This document shows, piece after piece, positions 1-11,079 of a DNA stretch of 64,000 nucleotides (the first letter of the stretch is position 1; each line of letters starts with the position of its first letter). The DNA lies in assembly GCA_026914155.1 (NCBI GenBank), contig JAPPGH010000045.1, positions 1 through 64,000 of the forward strand, in the 5' to 3' direction. The notes under the pieces are model-generated. The model was not told the origin of the DNA. It ran no database searches and saw only the letters and a program-made list of their open reading frames with translations. The translations under genes were made by a program, and so were the position numbers. This DNA comes from Candidatus Palauibacter rhopaloidicola. GTDB taxonomy: Bacteria > Gemmatimonadota > Gemmatimonadetes > Palauibacterales > Palauibacteraceae.

Positions 1-889
<889 letters not shown>

Positions 890-950
890 ATCTTCGTTGA
901 CGGCATCAAGCACCTCAGACGCACTCGGCGCCCAGCACTCTCACTCGCTA

Positions 951-968
951 CCAAATTGTCAAAAAAGC
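951..968 (-). promoter_or_regulatory. boxA-like antitermination site in the 23S leader
   Basis: The minus strand reads GCTTTTTTGACAATTTGG, close to the rRNA boxA and flank of E. coli (GCTCTTTAACAATTT). It lies about 60 nt before the mature 23S end, between the promoter at 1011-1039 and the rRNA. In other bacteria NusB/NusE bind this element to make rRNA transcription resistant to termination. Its presence here supports an autonomous 23S transcription unit. Confidence 0.7.
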
Positions 969-992
969 GGACCCGCAAAACGCCCCAGGGCG
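961..992 (-). terminator. Two tandem hairpin-plus-T elements in the 23S leader
   Basis: On the minus strand CGCCCTGGGGCG followed by TTTT (992-977) is directly followed by GCGGGTCCGC and TTTTTT (976-961). Both resemble very short intrinsic terminators, with 3-4 bp stems. They lie after the 23S promoter, so they may end atp read-through or pause the leader just before boxA. The stems are weak and the function is inferred. Confidence 0.35.
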
Positions 993-1010
993 CTCGCAGG
1001 GAAGACGGAT

Positions 1011-1039
1011 AAAATAGGGTCGGTTCGGAGGAGCGTCAA
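1011..1039 (-). promoter_or_regulatory. Sigma70-type promoter for the 23S rRNA gene
   Basis: Minus strand: -35 TTGACG (1039-1034), a 17-bp spacer and -10 TATTTT (1016-1011), predicting a start near 1004. This is one of the best housekeeping-type promoters visible in the window. It lies between the atpC stop (1064) and the 23S gene, so the rRNA does not depend on an upstream 16S promoter. Confidence 0.72.
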
Positions 1040-1063
1040 GCACCCGCGAGAACCCTCAAGGGG

Positions 1064-2787
<1,724 letters not shown>

Positions 2788-2845
2788 TCAGCCTCATGGC
2801 TTATCGGTTCTCGGGGGCGCCGCCGCCCCGTACGCTGTTCGTCCG

Positions 2846-3712
2846 CTACCCGTCCAACGCGTCCGCGCCGCCGATGATCTCGGCGATCTGATTCGTGATC
2901 TCGGCCTGGCGGGCGCGGTTGTACGTCCGCCGCAGGTTGTCGAGGAAGTCGTTGGCATTGTCCGTCGCCGACTTCATCGCCGTCCGGCGGGCCGCCTGCT
3001 CCGCCGCCGCCGTCTCCAGGAGCGCGCTGTACGTCGAGTTCGTCACGTAGAGCGGCAGGAGATGATCGAGGATGCCTTCCTCCGACGGGTCCAGGATATA
3101 GAAGGGCTGCGGGCCCTTGCGTGCTTCGCCCACGCCGACCGGCAGAACCTGTCGGACGGAAGGGGGCGTGCTCACCATGTTCCGGAATTCCGCGAAGACG
3201 AGCCGCACCGCGTCGAGCTCGCCGGCCACGAAGCGCGCCGCGAGATCGTCGATCAGACTCCGCGCATCGTCCACCGCGGGAGGATCTCCCAGGTCGTTGC
3301 GCGTGAGCGCCATCCCGACGCCCCGAAAGCGGAAATAGGAGATCCCCTTGTTGCCGTAAACGTGGAACTCCACCTCGGCTCCCGCCTCTTCCAACTCGCG
3401 GAGTTGCGCCTGCGCGGTGCGGATGAGATTCGCGTTGAAGGCGCCGCACAGCCCGCGATTGCTGGTCACGAGCACCACCGCGGCGCGTTCGATGCGGGCT
3501 GGCTGGCGCAGCAGCGGCTGCGACTCCGCCAGGTCCGGCGTGGCGAGCCGGGCGATCATGTCCATCAGTTCGGCCGAGTACGGACGTGCGCGGATGACCC
3601 GCCCCTGCGCCTGCGCGAGCTTGGCGGTCGCGACCATTTCCATGGTGCGCGTGATCTTCTTCGTGCTGTCGACGGATTTCATCCGCCGATAGATGTCCCT
3701 CGACTTGCTCAT
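2846..3712 (-). CDS. atpG: ATP synthase F1 subunit gamma
   Basis: This is the central rotor shaft that turns inside the alpha3beta3 hexamer. It has 288 residues. The N-terminal helix reads [19 protein letters not shown], the mid region contains [13 protein letters not shown], and the C-terminal helix contains [20 protein letters not shown], all hallmarks of the family. The ATG overlaps the atpA stop as ATGA (3709-3712), indicating coupled translation. A longer reading frame overlaps in another phase but has no recognisable protein. Confidence 0.97.
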   Translation of the reverse strand: MSKSRDIYRRMKSVDSTKKITRTMEMVATAKLAQAQGRVIRARPYSAELMDMIARLATPDLAESQPLLRQPARIERAAVVLVTSNRGLCGAFNANLIRTAQAQLRELEEAGAEVEFHVYGNKGISYFRFRGVGMALTRNDLGDPPAVDDARSLIDDLAARFVAGELDAVRLVFAEFRNMVSTPPSVRQVLPVGVGEARKGPQPFYILDPSEEGILDHLLPLYVTNSTYSALLETAAAEQAARRTAMKSATDNANDFLDNLRRTYNRARQAEITNQIAEIIGGADALDG

Positions 3713-5322
3713 GCCGCGGCTTCCGCAGCGTCATCTCGGGAGGCGCCGTCGTGGACGAAGGTGTCCGAGTAGGACTCGATCGCGTTGCGGAGGGCCGCCT
3801 CCGTCTCGTCGGACATCACCCTCTCGTCACGGATCGCTTCGCCGACTTCCGGATGGTTCGTGCTCATGTACTCGAGGAATCCGACTTCCCAGCCGCGAAT
3901 GCGCGACACGTCCATGTCGTCGAGGAACCCCTGCGTGGCCGCGAAGATCACCATCACCTGCTCCTCGACCGGCATCGGCTCGTACTGGCCCTGCTTCAGG
4001 ATCTCGACGGTGCGGCGGCCGCGGTCCAGCTGCCGCTGAGTCGCGGCGTCCAGTTCCGTGCCGAACTGCGCGAAAGCTTCGATCTCGCGGAACTGCGCCA
4101 GGTCCAACCGCAGGCGTCCGGCGACCTTTTTCATCGCCTTGATCTGCGCGTTTCCGCCCACGCGCGAGACCGAGATCCCCACGTTCACCGCGGGGCGCAC
4201 GCCTGAGTAGAAGAGGTCGGTTTCGAGGAAGATCTGGCCGTCGGTGATCGAGATCACGTTCGTCGGGATGTAGGCGGACACGTCGCCGGCCGCCGTCTGG
4301 ATGATCGGCAGCGCGGTCAGCGAACCGCCGGGTTTCCTGATGTCCGGGTGGCCGGCGACCGCTTCCGGCTCGTTGCTGATCTTGGCCGCCCGCTCGAGCA
4401 GGCGGCTGTGCAGATAGAAGACGTCGCCGGGGTACGCCTCGCGGCCCGGGGGACGCCGCAGGATGAGCGACGCCTCGCGGTAGGCATCGGCCTGCTTCGT
4501 GAGGTCGTCGTAGATGACGAGGACGGCCTTCCCTTCCTCGTACATGAAGTACTCGCCGATCGCGCACGCGGCGTAGGGGGCCATGAACTGCATCGGGGCG
4601 GGCTCCGACGCGTTCGCGGCCACGACGACGGTGTAGTCGAGCGCGCCCTCCTCGCGGAGTTTTTCGACGATGCCGGCGACCGTCGAGCCCTTCTGCCCGA
4701 TGGCGCAGTAGACGCAGACGACGTCCTCGCCCTTCTGGTTGATGATCGCGTCGATCGCCACGGCCGTCTTGCCCGTGCCCCGGTCCCCGATGATCAGCTC
4801 CCGCTGGCCGCGGCCGATCGGAATCATGGAGTCGATCGCCTTGAGGCCGGTCTGGAGCGGCTCGTTCACGGGCTGGCGGTACACGATGCCGGGCGCCTTC
4901 CGGTCGACCTTCATGTAGGTCACGGTCTCGATCGGCCCGCGGCCATCGCGCGGCTGCCCCAGCGTATCCACGACACGGCCGAGAATCTCCGGACCGACGG
5001 GCACGGAGAGGACGCGGCCGGTGCGGCGCACCGGATCTCCCTCCTTGAGGGCGAGGTAATCGCCGAGGATCACGGCGCCGATGTTATCTTCCTCGAGGTT
5101 CGAGGCGAGACCGATCACGGAGACCCCGGTGTCGCGGGAGGTGATATCGAGCATCTCGTTGGCGACGCACGTCGAGAGACCCCAGATGCGGGCCACGCCG
5201 TCCTTCACCTCGAGGACCTCGCCCACCTCCTCGACCCGGAGTTCCTCCTCGTAGCGGTCGATCTGCTCGAGCAGGGCCTTCTTGATCTCGCTCGCTCGAA
5301 GGGAGCTGTCGAAACCTGTCAT
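3709..5322 (-). CDS. atpA: ATP synthase F1 subunit alpha
   Basis: This is the non-catalytic nucleotide-binding subunit of F1, alternating with beta. It has 537 residues. The N-terminal segment that meets the delta stalk is present, and the Walker A motif GDRGTGKT is at residues 179-186. The segments [16 protein letters not shown] and [21 protein letters not shown] are characteristic. The C-terminal tail is slightly longer than usual and Ala/Asp-rich. The start lies 34 bp after atpH. Confidence 0.98.
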   Translation of the reverse strand: MTGFDSSLRASEIKKALLEQIDRYEEELRVEEVGEVLEVKDGVARIWGLSTCVANEMLDITSRDTGVSVIGLASNLEEDNIGAVILGDYLALKEGDPVRRTGRVLSVPVGPEILGRVVDTLGQPRDGRGPIETVTYMKVDRKAPGIVYRQPVNEPLQTGLKAIDSMIPIGRGQRELIIGDRGTGKTAVAIDAIINQKGEDVVCVYCAIGQKGSTVAGIVEKLREEGALDYTVVVAANASEPAPMQFMAPYAACAIGEYFMYEEGKAVLVIYDDLTKQADAYREASLILRRPPGREAYPGDVFYLHSRLLERAAKISNEPEAVAGHPDIRKPGGSLTALPIIQTAAGDVSAYIPTNVISITDGQIFLETDLFYSGVRPAVNVGISVSRVGGNAQIKAMKKVAGRLRLDLAQFREIEAFAQFGTELDAATQRQLDRGRRTVEILKQGQYEPMPVEEQVMVIFAATQGFLDDMDVSRIRGWEVGFLEYMSTNHPEVGEAIRDERVMSDETEAALRNAIESYSDTFVHDGASRDDAAEAAA

Positions 5323-5356
5323 CGTCTTCTCTTCTCTGTTTTTTGTTACCGGCGGC

Positions 5357-5890
5357 TCAGTACAGTTCGCGCCGCATCTGCTCGAGTTGCCGCCGCAGCG
5401 AGGCGTCCAGCAACTCGTCGCCGACGCGGATGATCACGCCGCCGAGAATCTTCGGGTCCTCGTGGAACTCGGGGACGACCTCCCGCTCGAAGCGCCGCTC
5501 CAGCGCCGAAACCACTTCGTCCCGGACGCGGTCATCCGCCTCGAAGGGCAGCGTCACGGTGGCGCGGACCCGTCCCGCCTTCTCATCGAGAAGATCGCGG
5601 TAGGCGCGCGCGATCCCCGGGAGGGCGCGCTGCCGGTGGCGATCGAGGATGACGAACAGGAAGCGGATGAAGAGTTCCGGCGTCCTCCCGGAGAGGGCCG
5701 CCTGGATCGTCTCCTTCTTCTCGAACAGCGACACGGCGGGCACTTCCAGGAAACGCTGGAAGTCCGGGACGTTCGCGTACAGGTCGCCGATCTCCTCGAT
5801 CAGCCGACCGTACTCGGCCTCGTTCCCGTCCCGCGCCGCGAGTTCGAACAGAGTCGCCGCGTAGTTGCGGGCCACCGCCGACGCACTCAT
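5357..5890 (-). CDS. atpH: ATP synthase F1 subunit delta (OSCP)
   Basis: This peripheral-stalk subunit ties the b dimer to the top of F1. It has 177 residues, with an all-helical N-terminal domain beginning [13 protein letters not shown] and a C-terminal motif [20 protein letters not shown] followed by [11 protein letters not shown], both diagnostic. It lies between atpF (18 bp) and atpA in the conserved order. Confidence 0.96.
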   Translation of the reverse strand: MSASAVARNYAATLFELAARDGNEAEYGRLIEEIGDLYANVPDFQRFLEVPAVSLFEKKETIQAALSGRTPELFIRFLFVILDRHRQRALPGIARAYRDLLDEKAGRVRATVTLPFEADDRVRDEVVSALERRFEREVVPEFHEDPKILGGVIIRVGDELLDASLRRQLEQMRRELY

Positions 5891-5908
5891 CGCTCCGTCA
5901 CTTTCCGG

Positions 5909-6460
5909 CTAGACGTCCGACACGAACTCGTGGACGAGACGCCGGTTCTCCTCGGCGTCCAGCCGTGTCCGGATCAGCCGCTCGGAAGCCGCCAGCGCGA
6001 GATCCACGGCATCGCGCCGGATCTCCTCGCGCAGCAGGTCCCGTTCGTGTCCGATCTCGCGGCGCGCGTCGTCGAGCATCTGCGCCTGCTGCGCCCGCGC
6101 CTCCTCCAGCATCTCCTTTCGGAGGCCGTCGGCGTGCTGGCGGGCGTTCTCCAGCATCTCGCGAGCCTCGCCGCGGGCCGCTTCGAGCGCGGCCTCCTGC
6201 TGCGAGAGCAGCCCCTTCGCCTCATCGCGCGCGGAGAGGGCATCGTCGATCGCGCCCTGGATCTTCGCGTGCCTCTGCTCGAGTCCGCCCGCGATGAGCG
6301 GGAAGACCCATTTCGCCAGGACGAGGAGCGTGACCACGAACAGAATCCAGGTCCACACCACGAGCCCCAGATTGAGCGAGAAGATCCCCGTCTCCGCCTG
6401 GGCGGCCAGCTTCGCCGGCGCCGCGAAGGCCCAGAGCGCGCCGAGACCGGCGAGACGCAT
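5909..6460 (-). CDS. atpF: ATP synthase F0 subunit b
   Basis: This is the peripheral stalk subunit anchored in the membrane. It has 183 residues. An N-terminal hydrophobic segment (about 1-20) resembles a signal sequence, a second hydrophobic helix (about 33-58) is the expected membrane anchor, and the rest is a charged Ala/Glu/Arg coiled coil. The extra N-terminal segment is longer than in E. coli and may be cleaved. The ATG overlaps the atpE stop by one base (TGATG). Confidence 0.95.
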   Translation of the reverse strand: MRLAGLGALWAFAAPAKLAAQAETGIFSLNLGLVVWTWILFVVTLLVLAKWVFPLIAGGLEQRHAKIQGAIDDALSARDEAKGLLSQQEAALEAARGEAREMLENARQHADGLRKEMLEEARAQQAQMLDDARREIGHERDLLREEIRRDAVDLALAASERLIRTRLDAEENRRLVHEFVSDV

Positions 6461-6723
6461 CAGAGGCCGCCCCGGATGAAGCCGGCGATCACGAGTCCGA
6501 ACAGCGCCACACCCTCGATGAACACGGCGAGCACGATCGCGCCGGTCTGGATGGTCTGCGCCTCCTCGGGCTGGCGGGCCATCGCTTCCGTCATGCGCCC
6601 GCCGATGAGACCGATTCCGATACCGGCACCGAGCACGGAGAGCCCGCCCCCGACAATGGCGAGACCGACCGCGAGGCCGTCTCCCGTCGTCATGCCCTGC
6701 AGCAGCGTCAACATGTTCAGCAT
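6460..6723 (-). CDS. atpE: ATP synthase F0 subunit c
   Basis: This is the c-ring subunit that carries the coupling ion. It has 87 residues with two membrane helices. Helix 1 carries the GAGIGIGLIGG glycine motif (residues 32-42), the polar loop is ARQPE, and helix 2 has the ion-carrying glutamate E70 in AVFIEGVALFG. The residues around E70 lack the Ser/Thr after Glu and the helix 1 Gln seen in sodium-type rings, so proton coupling is inferred. Several Met codons cluster at the start (6723, 6714), so the exact N-terminus is uncertain. Confidence 0.96.
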   Translation of the reverse strand: MLNMLTLLQGMTTGDGLAVGLAIVGGGLSVLGAGIGIGLIGGRMTEAMARQPEEAQTIQTGAIVLAVFIEGVALFGLVIAGFIRGGL

Positions 6724-6822
6724 CGTTTGCCCCAGTTTCCTTTCTCTGTCGGGGGTTCGAACGACACCCCCCGTTCCGTCCGCGCCTCCACGGCGCGGAA
6801 GTTGCCCGCGGACCCCTCCGGG

Positions 6823-7821
6823 TCAGTGCGCGTGGCGAATCAACCCGATGAACACCGAGACCAGCATCGCAAAGATGTACGCCTGAAGGAGCGCGATGAA
6901 GATCTCCAGCATCATCACGAACAGCGCGAGGCCCATGGACCCCAGAATCGTCACGGCGCCGACCGTCGTTCCGAAAAATCCCTGACCGACCATCGAGCCG
7001 TAGGTGAGGATGAGACCCATGAAGGCGAGGATGACGAAGTGTCCCGCCGTCATGTTCGCGAAGAGCCGGATCGCGAGCGCCATGATCTTCGAGAACTTCG
7101 CGATCAGTTCGACCGGGGCCATGATGAGCAGCGTGACCGGCTTCAGCGGCCCGGGGAGCCCGGGCGGGAGGAAGAACACGGTCTTCGCGTAGCCCAGCGG
7201 GCCGAGGGCGATGAACCCGGCGGTCTCGATCACGACGAGCGCGATGATCGCGAGCGCGGCCGTGACCATGATGTTCCCCGTCGCCGTCGCGCCGAAGGGG
7301 ATGAGGCCGAGCAGGTTCGCGTATAGGATGAAGAAGAAGAAGGTGATGACGAGGGGGACGAACCTCTCTCCCCCGCGGCCGATGTTGGCCATCACGATGT
7401 CATCTCTCAGGTACAGGTAGAAGGCTTCGATCCCGTTGAGGATCCCTCTCGGCGCCTTCTCGCCCTCATCCAGCCGCTCGGTCGAGCGCGCGGCGATGAA
7501 CATCGTCACGATCGTGAGGATGGCCGCGAACATCAGGAACAGCACGTGCTTCGTGATCGAGAGGTCGATCTCGAGGCCGCCGACATTGAAGGCCGGCAAC
7601 TCGGGGAGGGGGATCTCGCCGAAGGGTCCGAACTCCCAGATGTTCGAGTCGACGACGTGGTGCATCATGACTTCGGTGCCCCACTCCTCGGCGTGCCCGT
7701 CCGCCGCGTGGGCGTCGCCGTGGTGTTCCTGGGCAGCCGCGGCCGCGGGGGCGGCGTGCTCCTGCACCCGCTCCGTCAGACTCCGCAGAGAGGCCATCGA
7801 TCTATCGAGCACCCGGTTCAT
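6823..7821 (-). CDS. atpB: ATP synthase F0 subunit a, with His-rich N-terminal extension
   Basis: This membrane subunit forms the proton half-channels facing the c-ring. It has 332 residues, longer than the usual 240-270. The extra length is an N-terminal soluble stretch rich in Ala, His and Asp (residues about 20-55). Several hydrophobic helices follow, with the essential arginine in ALAIRLFANMTAGH and the conserved C-terminal helix EIFIALLQAYIFAML. The ATG at 7821 lies 20 bp inside atpI; an alternative Met at 7797 begins just after the atpI stop. A 99-bp spacer separates it from atpE. Confidence 0.95.
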   Translation of the reverse strand: MNRVLDRSMASLRSLTERVQEHAAPAAAAAQEHHGDAHAADGHAEEWGTEVMMHHVVDSNIWEFGPFGEIPLPELPAFNVGGLEIDLSITKHVLFLMFAAILTIVTMFIAARSTERLDEGEKAPRGILNGIEAFYLYLRDDIVMANIGRGGERFVPLVITFFFFILYANLLGLIPFGATATGNIMVTAALAIIALVVIETAGFIALGPLGYAKTVFFLPPGLPGPLKPVTLLIMAPVELIAKFSKIMALAIRLFANMTAGHFVILAFMGLILTYGSMVGQGFFGTTVGAVTILGSMGLALFVMMLEIFIALLQAYIFAMLVSVFIGLIRHAH

Positions 7822-8221
7822 CCGGTCGTGCGTTCCGTGTCGAGTTGGTCTTCTTGTTCTTCGCGCGCGCGAGCGCGAGCCACAGCCACAAGGCTTCCGT
7901 CCACAACAGCACCAGCATGGCGAGTCCGTACGCGACGGGCAGGTCCGGCGTCGCCGATCCCGTCCACGCGAGTCCGCCCGTCACGACCAGCCCTCCCATG
8001 CGCAGGCCGATCCCGGCCAGCCAGGGCCGGGTCGCGCTCCGTCCCGCCAGGAGCGCCCGGTTCAGCGGCCAGACCGCGACCACCTGAATCAGCCAGGCCG
8101 CTCCGATCCCCCACGTGCGCTCGCCATCTCCCAGCCACGCGGCCGCCGCCACCGCCAGCCCCAATGTGGCCAGCGCATAGGTCGGCGTACGCCGCGCCCA
8201 GCCGGCGGGAACACCTTTCAC
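7802..8221 (-). CDS. atpI: ATP synthase subunit I (AtpI-like)
   Basis: This is a small membrane protein of 139 residues with about four hydrophobic segments and a basic C-terminal tail. Sequence similarity to classical AtpI is weak; the call rests on size, membrane topology and position between atpZ and atpB. AtpI proteins help c-ring assembly or magnesium handling in other bacteria. The start is GTG, overlapping the atpZ stop as GTGA (8218-8221), and the end overlaps atpB by 20 bp. Confidence 0.7.
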   Translation of the reverse strand: MKGVPAGWARRTPTYALATLGLAVAAAAWLGDGERTWGIGAAWLIQVVAVWPLNRALLAGRSATRPWLAGIGLRMGGLVVTGGLAWTGSATPDLPVAYGLAMLVLLWTEALWLWLALARAKNKKTNSTRNARPDEPGAR

Positions 8222-8532
8222 TTCCTGCGGTCCGTCTCCCCGTCGGTCTCATTGGCCGCGGAGACTTCGCGCCGTGCCGCCAGCCGGCCGTACATGCTGT
8301 AACACCCCCCCGCGAACCCCGCGAACACACCGAGGAGGACGAAGAGCGGCGCGGTCCCGAGACGGTCGTCGAGCCAGTTTCCGCCGACGGCGAGGAGCGT
8401 GATCGCAAGACCCATCGCAATGCCCAGACTCGCGAGTTCCGTGCCCGCCGCCTTTGCGTACAGGTGGCTGGCCTTCCCCTCCGGTTTCTCGGGTTTCGGC
8501 CGGTTCGTCGAACCGGGGTGCGGATGCGGCAT
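8218..8532 (-). CDS. atpZ: AtpZ/AtpI family protein, first gene of the atp operon
   Basis: The protein has 104 residues. The N-terminus is polar and Pro/Lys-rich. Two membrane helices follow: one around AGTELASLGIAMGLAITLLA, then a WLDDRLG loop, then one around PLFVLLGVFAGFAGGCYSMY. This two-helix plan with the conserved GxWLDxxLGT loop is typical of AtpZ. The ATG at 8532 was chosen because GGAG lies 10 bases upstream and the protein starts just before the conserved region; the frame is open further upstream but without a recognisable protein. The Rex-like sites lie 39-89 bp upstream. Confidence 0.8.
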   Translation of the reverse strand: MPHPHPGSTNRPKPEKPEGKASHLYAKAAGTELASLGIAMGLAITLLAVGGNWLDDRLGTAPLFVLLGVFAGFAGGCYSMYGRLAARREVSAANETDGETDRRK

Positions 8533-8570
8533 GGGGAGACATCTCCGTTCGGGAGCCCCGCGCCGACCGC

Positions 8571-8588
8571 TTGTGAAAAATTTCCCAA
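8571..8588. promoter_or_regulatory. Rex-type operator 1
   Basis: TTGTGAAAAATTTCCCAA matches the Rex consensus TTGTGAA-N4-TTCACAA with one mismatch. It lies 39 bp upstream of the atpZ start, between atpZ and moxR. Rex represses respiratory and fermentative genes when NADH/NAD+ is low and releases them when NADH is high. Confidence 0.72.
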
Positions 8589-8603
8589 GCCCAATCTGTC
8601 CGC

Positions 8604-8621
8604 TTGTGAAAAATTTCGCAA
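8604..8621. promoter_or_regulatory. Rex-type operator 2
   Basis: TTGTGAAAAATTTCGCAA is a second one-mismatch match to the Rex consensus, 33 bp (about three helical turns) from the first. The two share an 18-bp identical core, CCGCTTGTGAAAAATTTC. It lies 13 bp upstream of the candidate moxR -35 at 8634, so it could also affect the divergent gene. Confidence 0.72.
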
Positions 8622-8633
8622 TGCCGGTTTCGC

Positions 8634-8661
8634 TTGACGCTGGGCGCTGAAGGCCTAGGTT
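8634..8661 (+). promoter_or_regulatory. Candidate promoter for moxR
   Basis: TTGACG (8634-8639), a 16-bp spacer and TAGGTT (8656-8661) form a plausible sigma70 promoter on the plus strand about 100 bp before the moxR start. The -10 is weak. Confidence 0.4.
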
Positions 8662-8764
8662 GCTGCCACCATATTGAAGGCCTCTGGTCAACTCCGAAAT
8701 GGCCTCGCCGACGCCCGGGTCCCGCATTCCCGCGGCGCCCCTCACCCCTGGAGCCGATTGAGTC

Positions 8765-9775
8765 TTGGAAGCCGGTCGAAAGGTCGAAACGGATGACGTT
8801 CGGCTGCTCGCGGAGCTGGGGCACGCCCGGCGGCGAATCGAGGAGGAGGTCGGGAAGCGGATCATCGGGCAGCGGGAGATCGTCGAGAAGCTGCTCATCA
8901 CGCTGCTCGCCGATGGACACGCGCTGCTGGTCGGCGTCCCCGGTCTGGCCAAGACGCTGCTCGTTTCGACCCTCGCCGAAACCCTGCACCTGGAGTTCAG
9001 CCGGATCCAGTTCACTCCGGACCTGATGCCCTCGGACATCACCGGGACGGAGGTGCTCCAGGACGACCAGCGCACGGGGGAGCGCCGCTTCGCCTTCGTC
9101 CGGGGGCCGATCTTCGCGGATGTGATCCTGGCGGACGAGATCAACCGCACGCCACCCAAGACGCAGGCCGCCCTTCTGCAGGCGATGCAGGAGGGGGAGG
9201 TCACCGTCGGCAGCGAGACGTTCCCGCTCGGCCGCCCGTTCTTCGTCCTCGCGACGCAGAACCCGATCGAGCAGGAAGGGACGTATCCGCTTCCCGAAGC
9301 CCAGCTCGACCGCTTCATGTTCGAGCTTCGGATCGGGTACCCGACAGCGGAGGAGGAGTCGGTCATCGCGGACATGGCGGCGAGCGGACCGCCTGCCCAG
9401 GTGAACCCGGTAGTGACCGCGGGCCAGTTGCTCGAATACCAGGCGCTCGTGCAGCGGGTGCCGGCTTCGGAGTCGGTGGTCGACTACGCGGTGCGGCTGG
9501 CGCGGGCCACCCGGCCGCGCGAGGCCTCATCGCCGGAATTCGTGCGCCGCATGGTGAGCTGGGGCGCCGGACCGCGGGCCTCTCAGCACACGGTGCTGGC
9601 GGCGAAGGCGCGGGCGGCGCTCGATGGCCGTCCCGCCCCCAACCTCGACGACGTACGGGCGGTGGCGCCCGCCGTGCTCCGGCACCGGGTCGTTCCCGGG
9701 TTCGAGGCGGAGGCCGAAGGGAAGACCGCGGACGATATCGTCGCGGAGTTGATCGAACACAGCCGCGGCTGGTAG
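8765..9775 (+). CDS. MoxR-family AAA+ ATPase
   Basis: MoxR ATPases act as chaperones that mature metalloenzymes or envelope proteins, often with a VWA or DUF58 partner. The 336 residues contain Walker A GVPGLAKT, Walker B VILADEINR, sensor 1 ATQNPIEQEGTYPLPEAQLD, and the C-terminal lid domain. The start is TTG at 8765: an in-frame stop lies immediately upstream (8759-8761), and CTGGAG lies ten bases before the TTG. No DUF58 or VWA gene follows, which is unusual for the family; the next gene is a CorC-type protein. The physiological target is unknown. Confidence 0.88.
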   Translation: MEAGRKVETDDVRLLAELGHARRRIEEEVGKRIIGQREIVEKLLITLLADGHALLVGVPGLAKTLLVSTLAETLHLEFSRIQFTPDLMPSDITGTEVLQDDQRTGERRFAFVRGPIFADVILADEINRTPPKTQAALLQAMQEGEVTVGSETFPLGRPFFVLATQNPIEQEGTYPLPEAQLDRFMFELRIGYPTAEEESVIADMAASGPPAQVNPVVTAGQLLEYQALVQRVPASESVVDYAVRLARATRPREASSPEFVRRMVSWGAGPRASQHTVLAAKARAALDGRPAPNLDDVRAVAPAVLRHRVVPGFEAEAEGKTADDIVAELIEHSRGW

Positions 9776-9855
9776 ACGTTGGACGAAACCGACAGTACGC
9801 AGCTCACGCCGACCGTTCGGGCGGGGCCTGAGGCTCCGGCCGGAGTCCGCCGTCC

Positions 9856-11079
9856 ATGACCGGCACCTTCGCGCTACTCGTCCTCCTTCTCATCTTCTCC
9901 GGCTTCTTCTCCGGGGCCGAGATCGCGCTCTTTTCGGTCGGAGAACCGCGGGTCCGGGCCCTGGTGCGCGAGAGACGGCCGGGGGGGCGCGCACTCGAGA
10001 AGCTGAAACGGAACCCCGAGCGGCTCCTCATCACCATCCTGATCGGGAACACCACCGCCAACATCGGGGCCGCGGCCATCGCCACCTATACGGCCACCGA
10101 ACTGTTCGGCTCAGCCGGGGTGGGGCTCGCGGCGGGCGTCATGACCCTCCTCGTCCTCTTCTTCGGAGAGGTCACGCCGAAGAGCTTCGCGGCGCGCAAC
10201 GCGGAGAGGCTGTCGCTGCTCGCCGCCCCGATTCTCGCGGGCCTGGGGCGCCTGCTCCTGCCGGTCGTCCTCCCGCTCGAATGGCTCGTGCGGCGGGTGC
10301 TGCCCGACGCCGGCGGCGGGGCGCACGTGAGCGAGGGGGAGATCCGCGCCATGGTCCGCCTCGGGCACCAGTCGGGCAACATCGACACGCACGAGCGCCA
10401 GTTCATCGACCGCGTGTTCACGCTGGACCGCCTGCGCGCGCGGGAAATCATGACCCCCCGAGTCGAAATCCTCGCCTGGGAGGACTCGCGCAGCCTCGGA
10501 GAGATCGCGGACGAACTCGCCGACGTGCACTTCAGCCGGATCCCCGTGTACGGCGAATCGCTCGATGACGTGACGGGGGTGCTGTACCGCACCGAGGCGT
10601 ACCGGGCGCTGCTCGGCGGCCGGCGGGACCTTCCGCTCTCGAGCATCGCCCGCGAACCCTACTTCGTGCCGGATACGATCACGCTCATCGAACTGCTCGA
10701 GCAGTTTCGGGCGCGGCGCGTGCACATGGGGCTCGTGGTGGATGAGCACGGCGGACTCGACGGACTCGTGACGCTCGAGGACATCCTTGAGGAGCTGGTC
10801 GGCGACATCGTGGACGAAACCGACCTGCCGACGGAATCCATCATCCGGCTGCGACGGGACGAGATCGCCGTGGACGGCGGCGCGGAGCTGCGGGAGATCA
10901 ACGACTTCTTCGGGACCTCGTTCCCGGTGATCGAGTACCGGTCATTGAACGGCTTCCTGCTGGGCGAACTGGGCCGCGTGCCCGAGACGGGAGAGGTGGT
11001 CGAGCACGGCAATGTGCGGATCAAGGTCGTGGCGAGCACCGACACGCAGGTGACGCGCGCCCGCATCCGCCGCCGCTAG
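9856..11079 (+). CDS. CNNM/CorC-type (HlyC/CorC family) membrane protein
   Basis: The family is linked to magnesium or cobalt efflux; the old hemolysin name is historical. The 407 residues comprise an N-terminal DUF21 membrane domain (about 1-150, beginning with a hydrophobic helix and FSGAEIALFSV), the segment GEVTPKSFAARNAERLSLL, then two CBS domains (REIMTPRVEI; second ending LVVDEHGGLDGLVTLEDILEELVGDI), and a C-terminal CorC_HlyC transporter-associated domain. The ATG at 9856 gives a normal start. The 3' end converges with and slightly overlaps the prepilin peptidase gene (11076-11079). Confidence 0.92.
   Translation: MTGTFALLVLLLIFSGFFSGAEIALFSVGEPRVRALVRERRPGGRALEKLKRNPERLLITILIGNTTANIGAAAIATYTATELFGSAGVGLAAGVMTLLVLFFGEVTPKSFAARNAERLSLLAAPILAGLGRLLLPVVLPLEWLVRRVLPDAGGGAHVSEGEIRAMVRLGHQSGNIDTHERQFIDRVFTLDRLRAREIMTPRVEILAWEDSRSLGEIADELADVHFSRIPVYGESLDDVTGVLYRTEAYRALLGGRRDLPLSSIAREPYFVPDTITLIELLEQFRARRVHMGLVVDEHGGLDGLVTLEDILEELVGDIVDETDLPTESIIRLRRDEIAVDGGAELREINDFFGTSFPVIEYRSLNGFLLGELGRVPETGEVVEHGNVRIKVVASTDTQVTRARIRRR

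Noticed and set aside
5282-6886. Plus-strand open frame of 534 residues opposite atpH, atpF and atpE
   Set aside because: It is antisense to well-identified atp genes and its Arg/His-rich composition is typical of antisense frames in GC-rich DNA.
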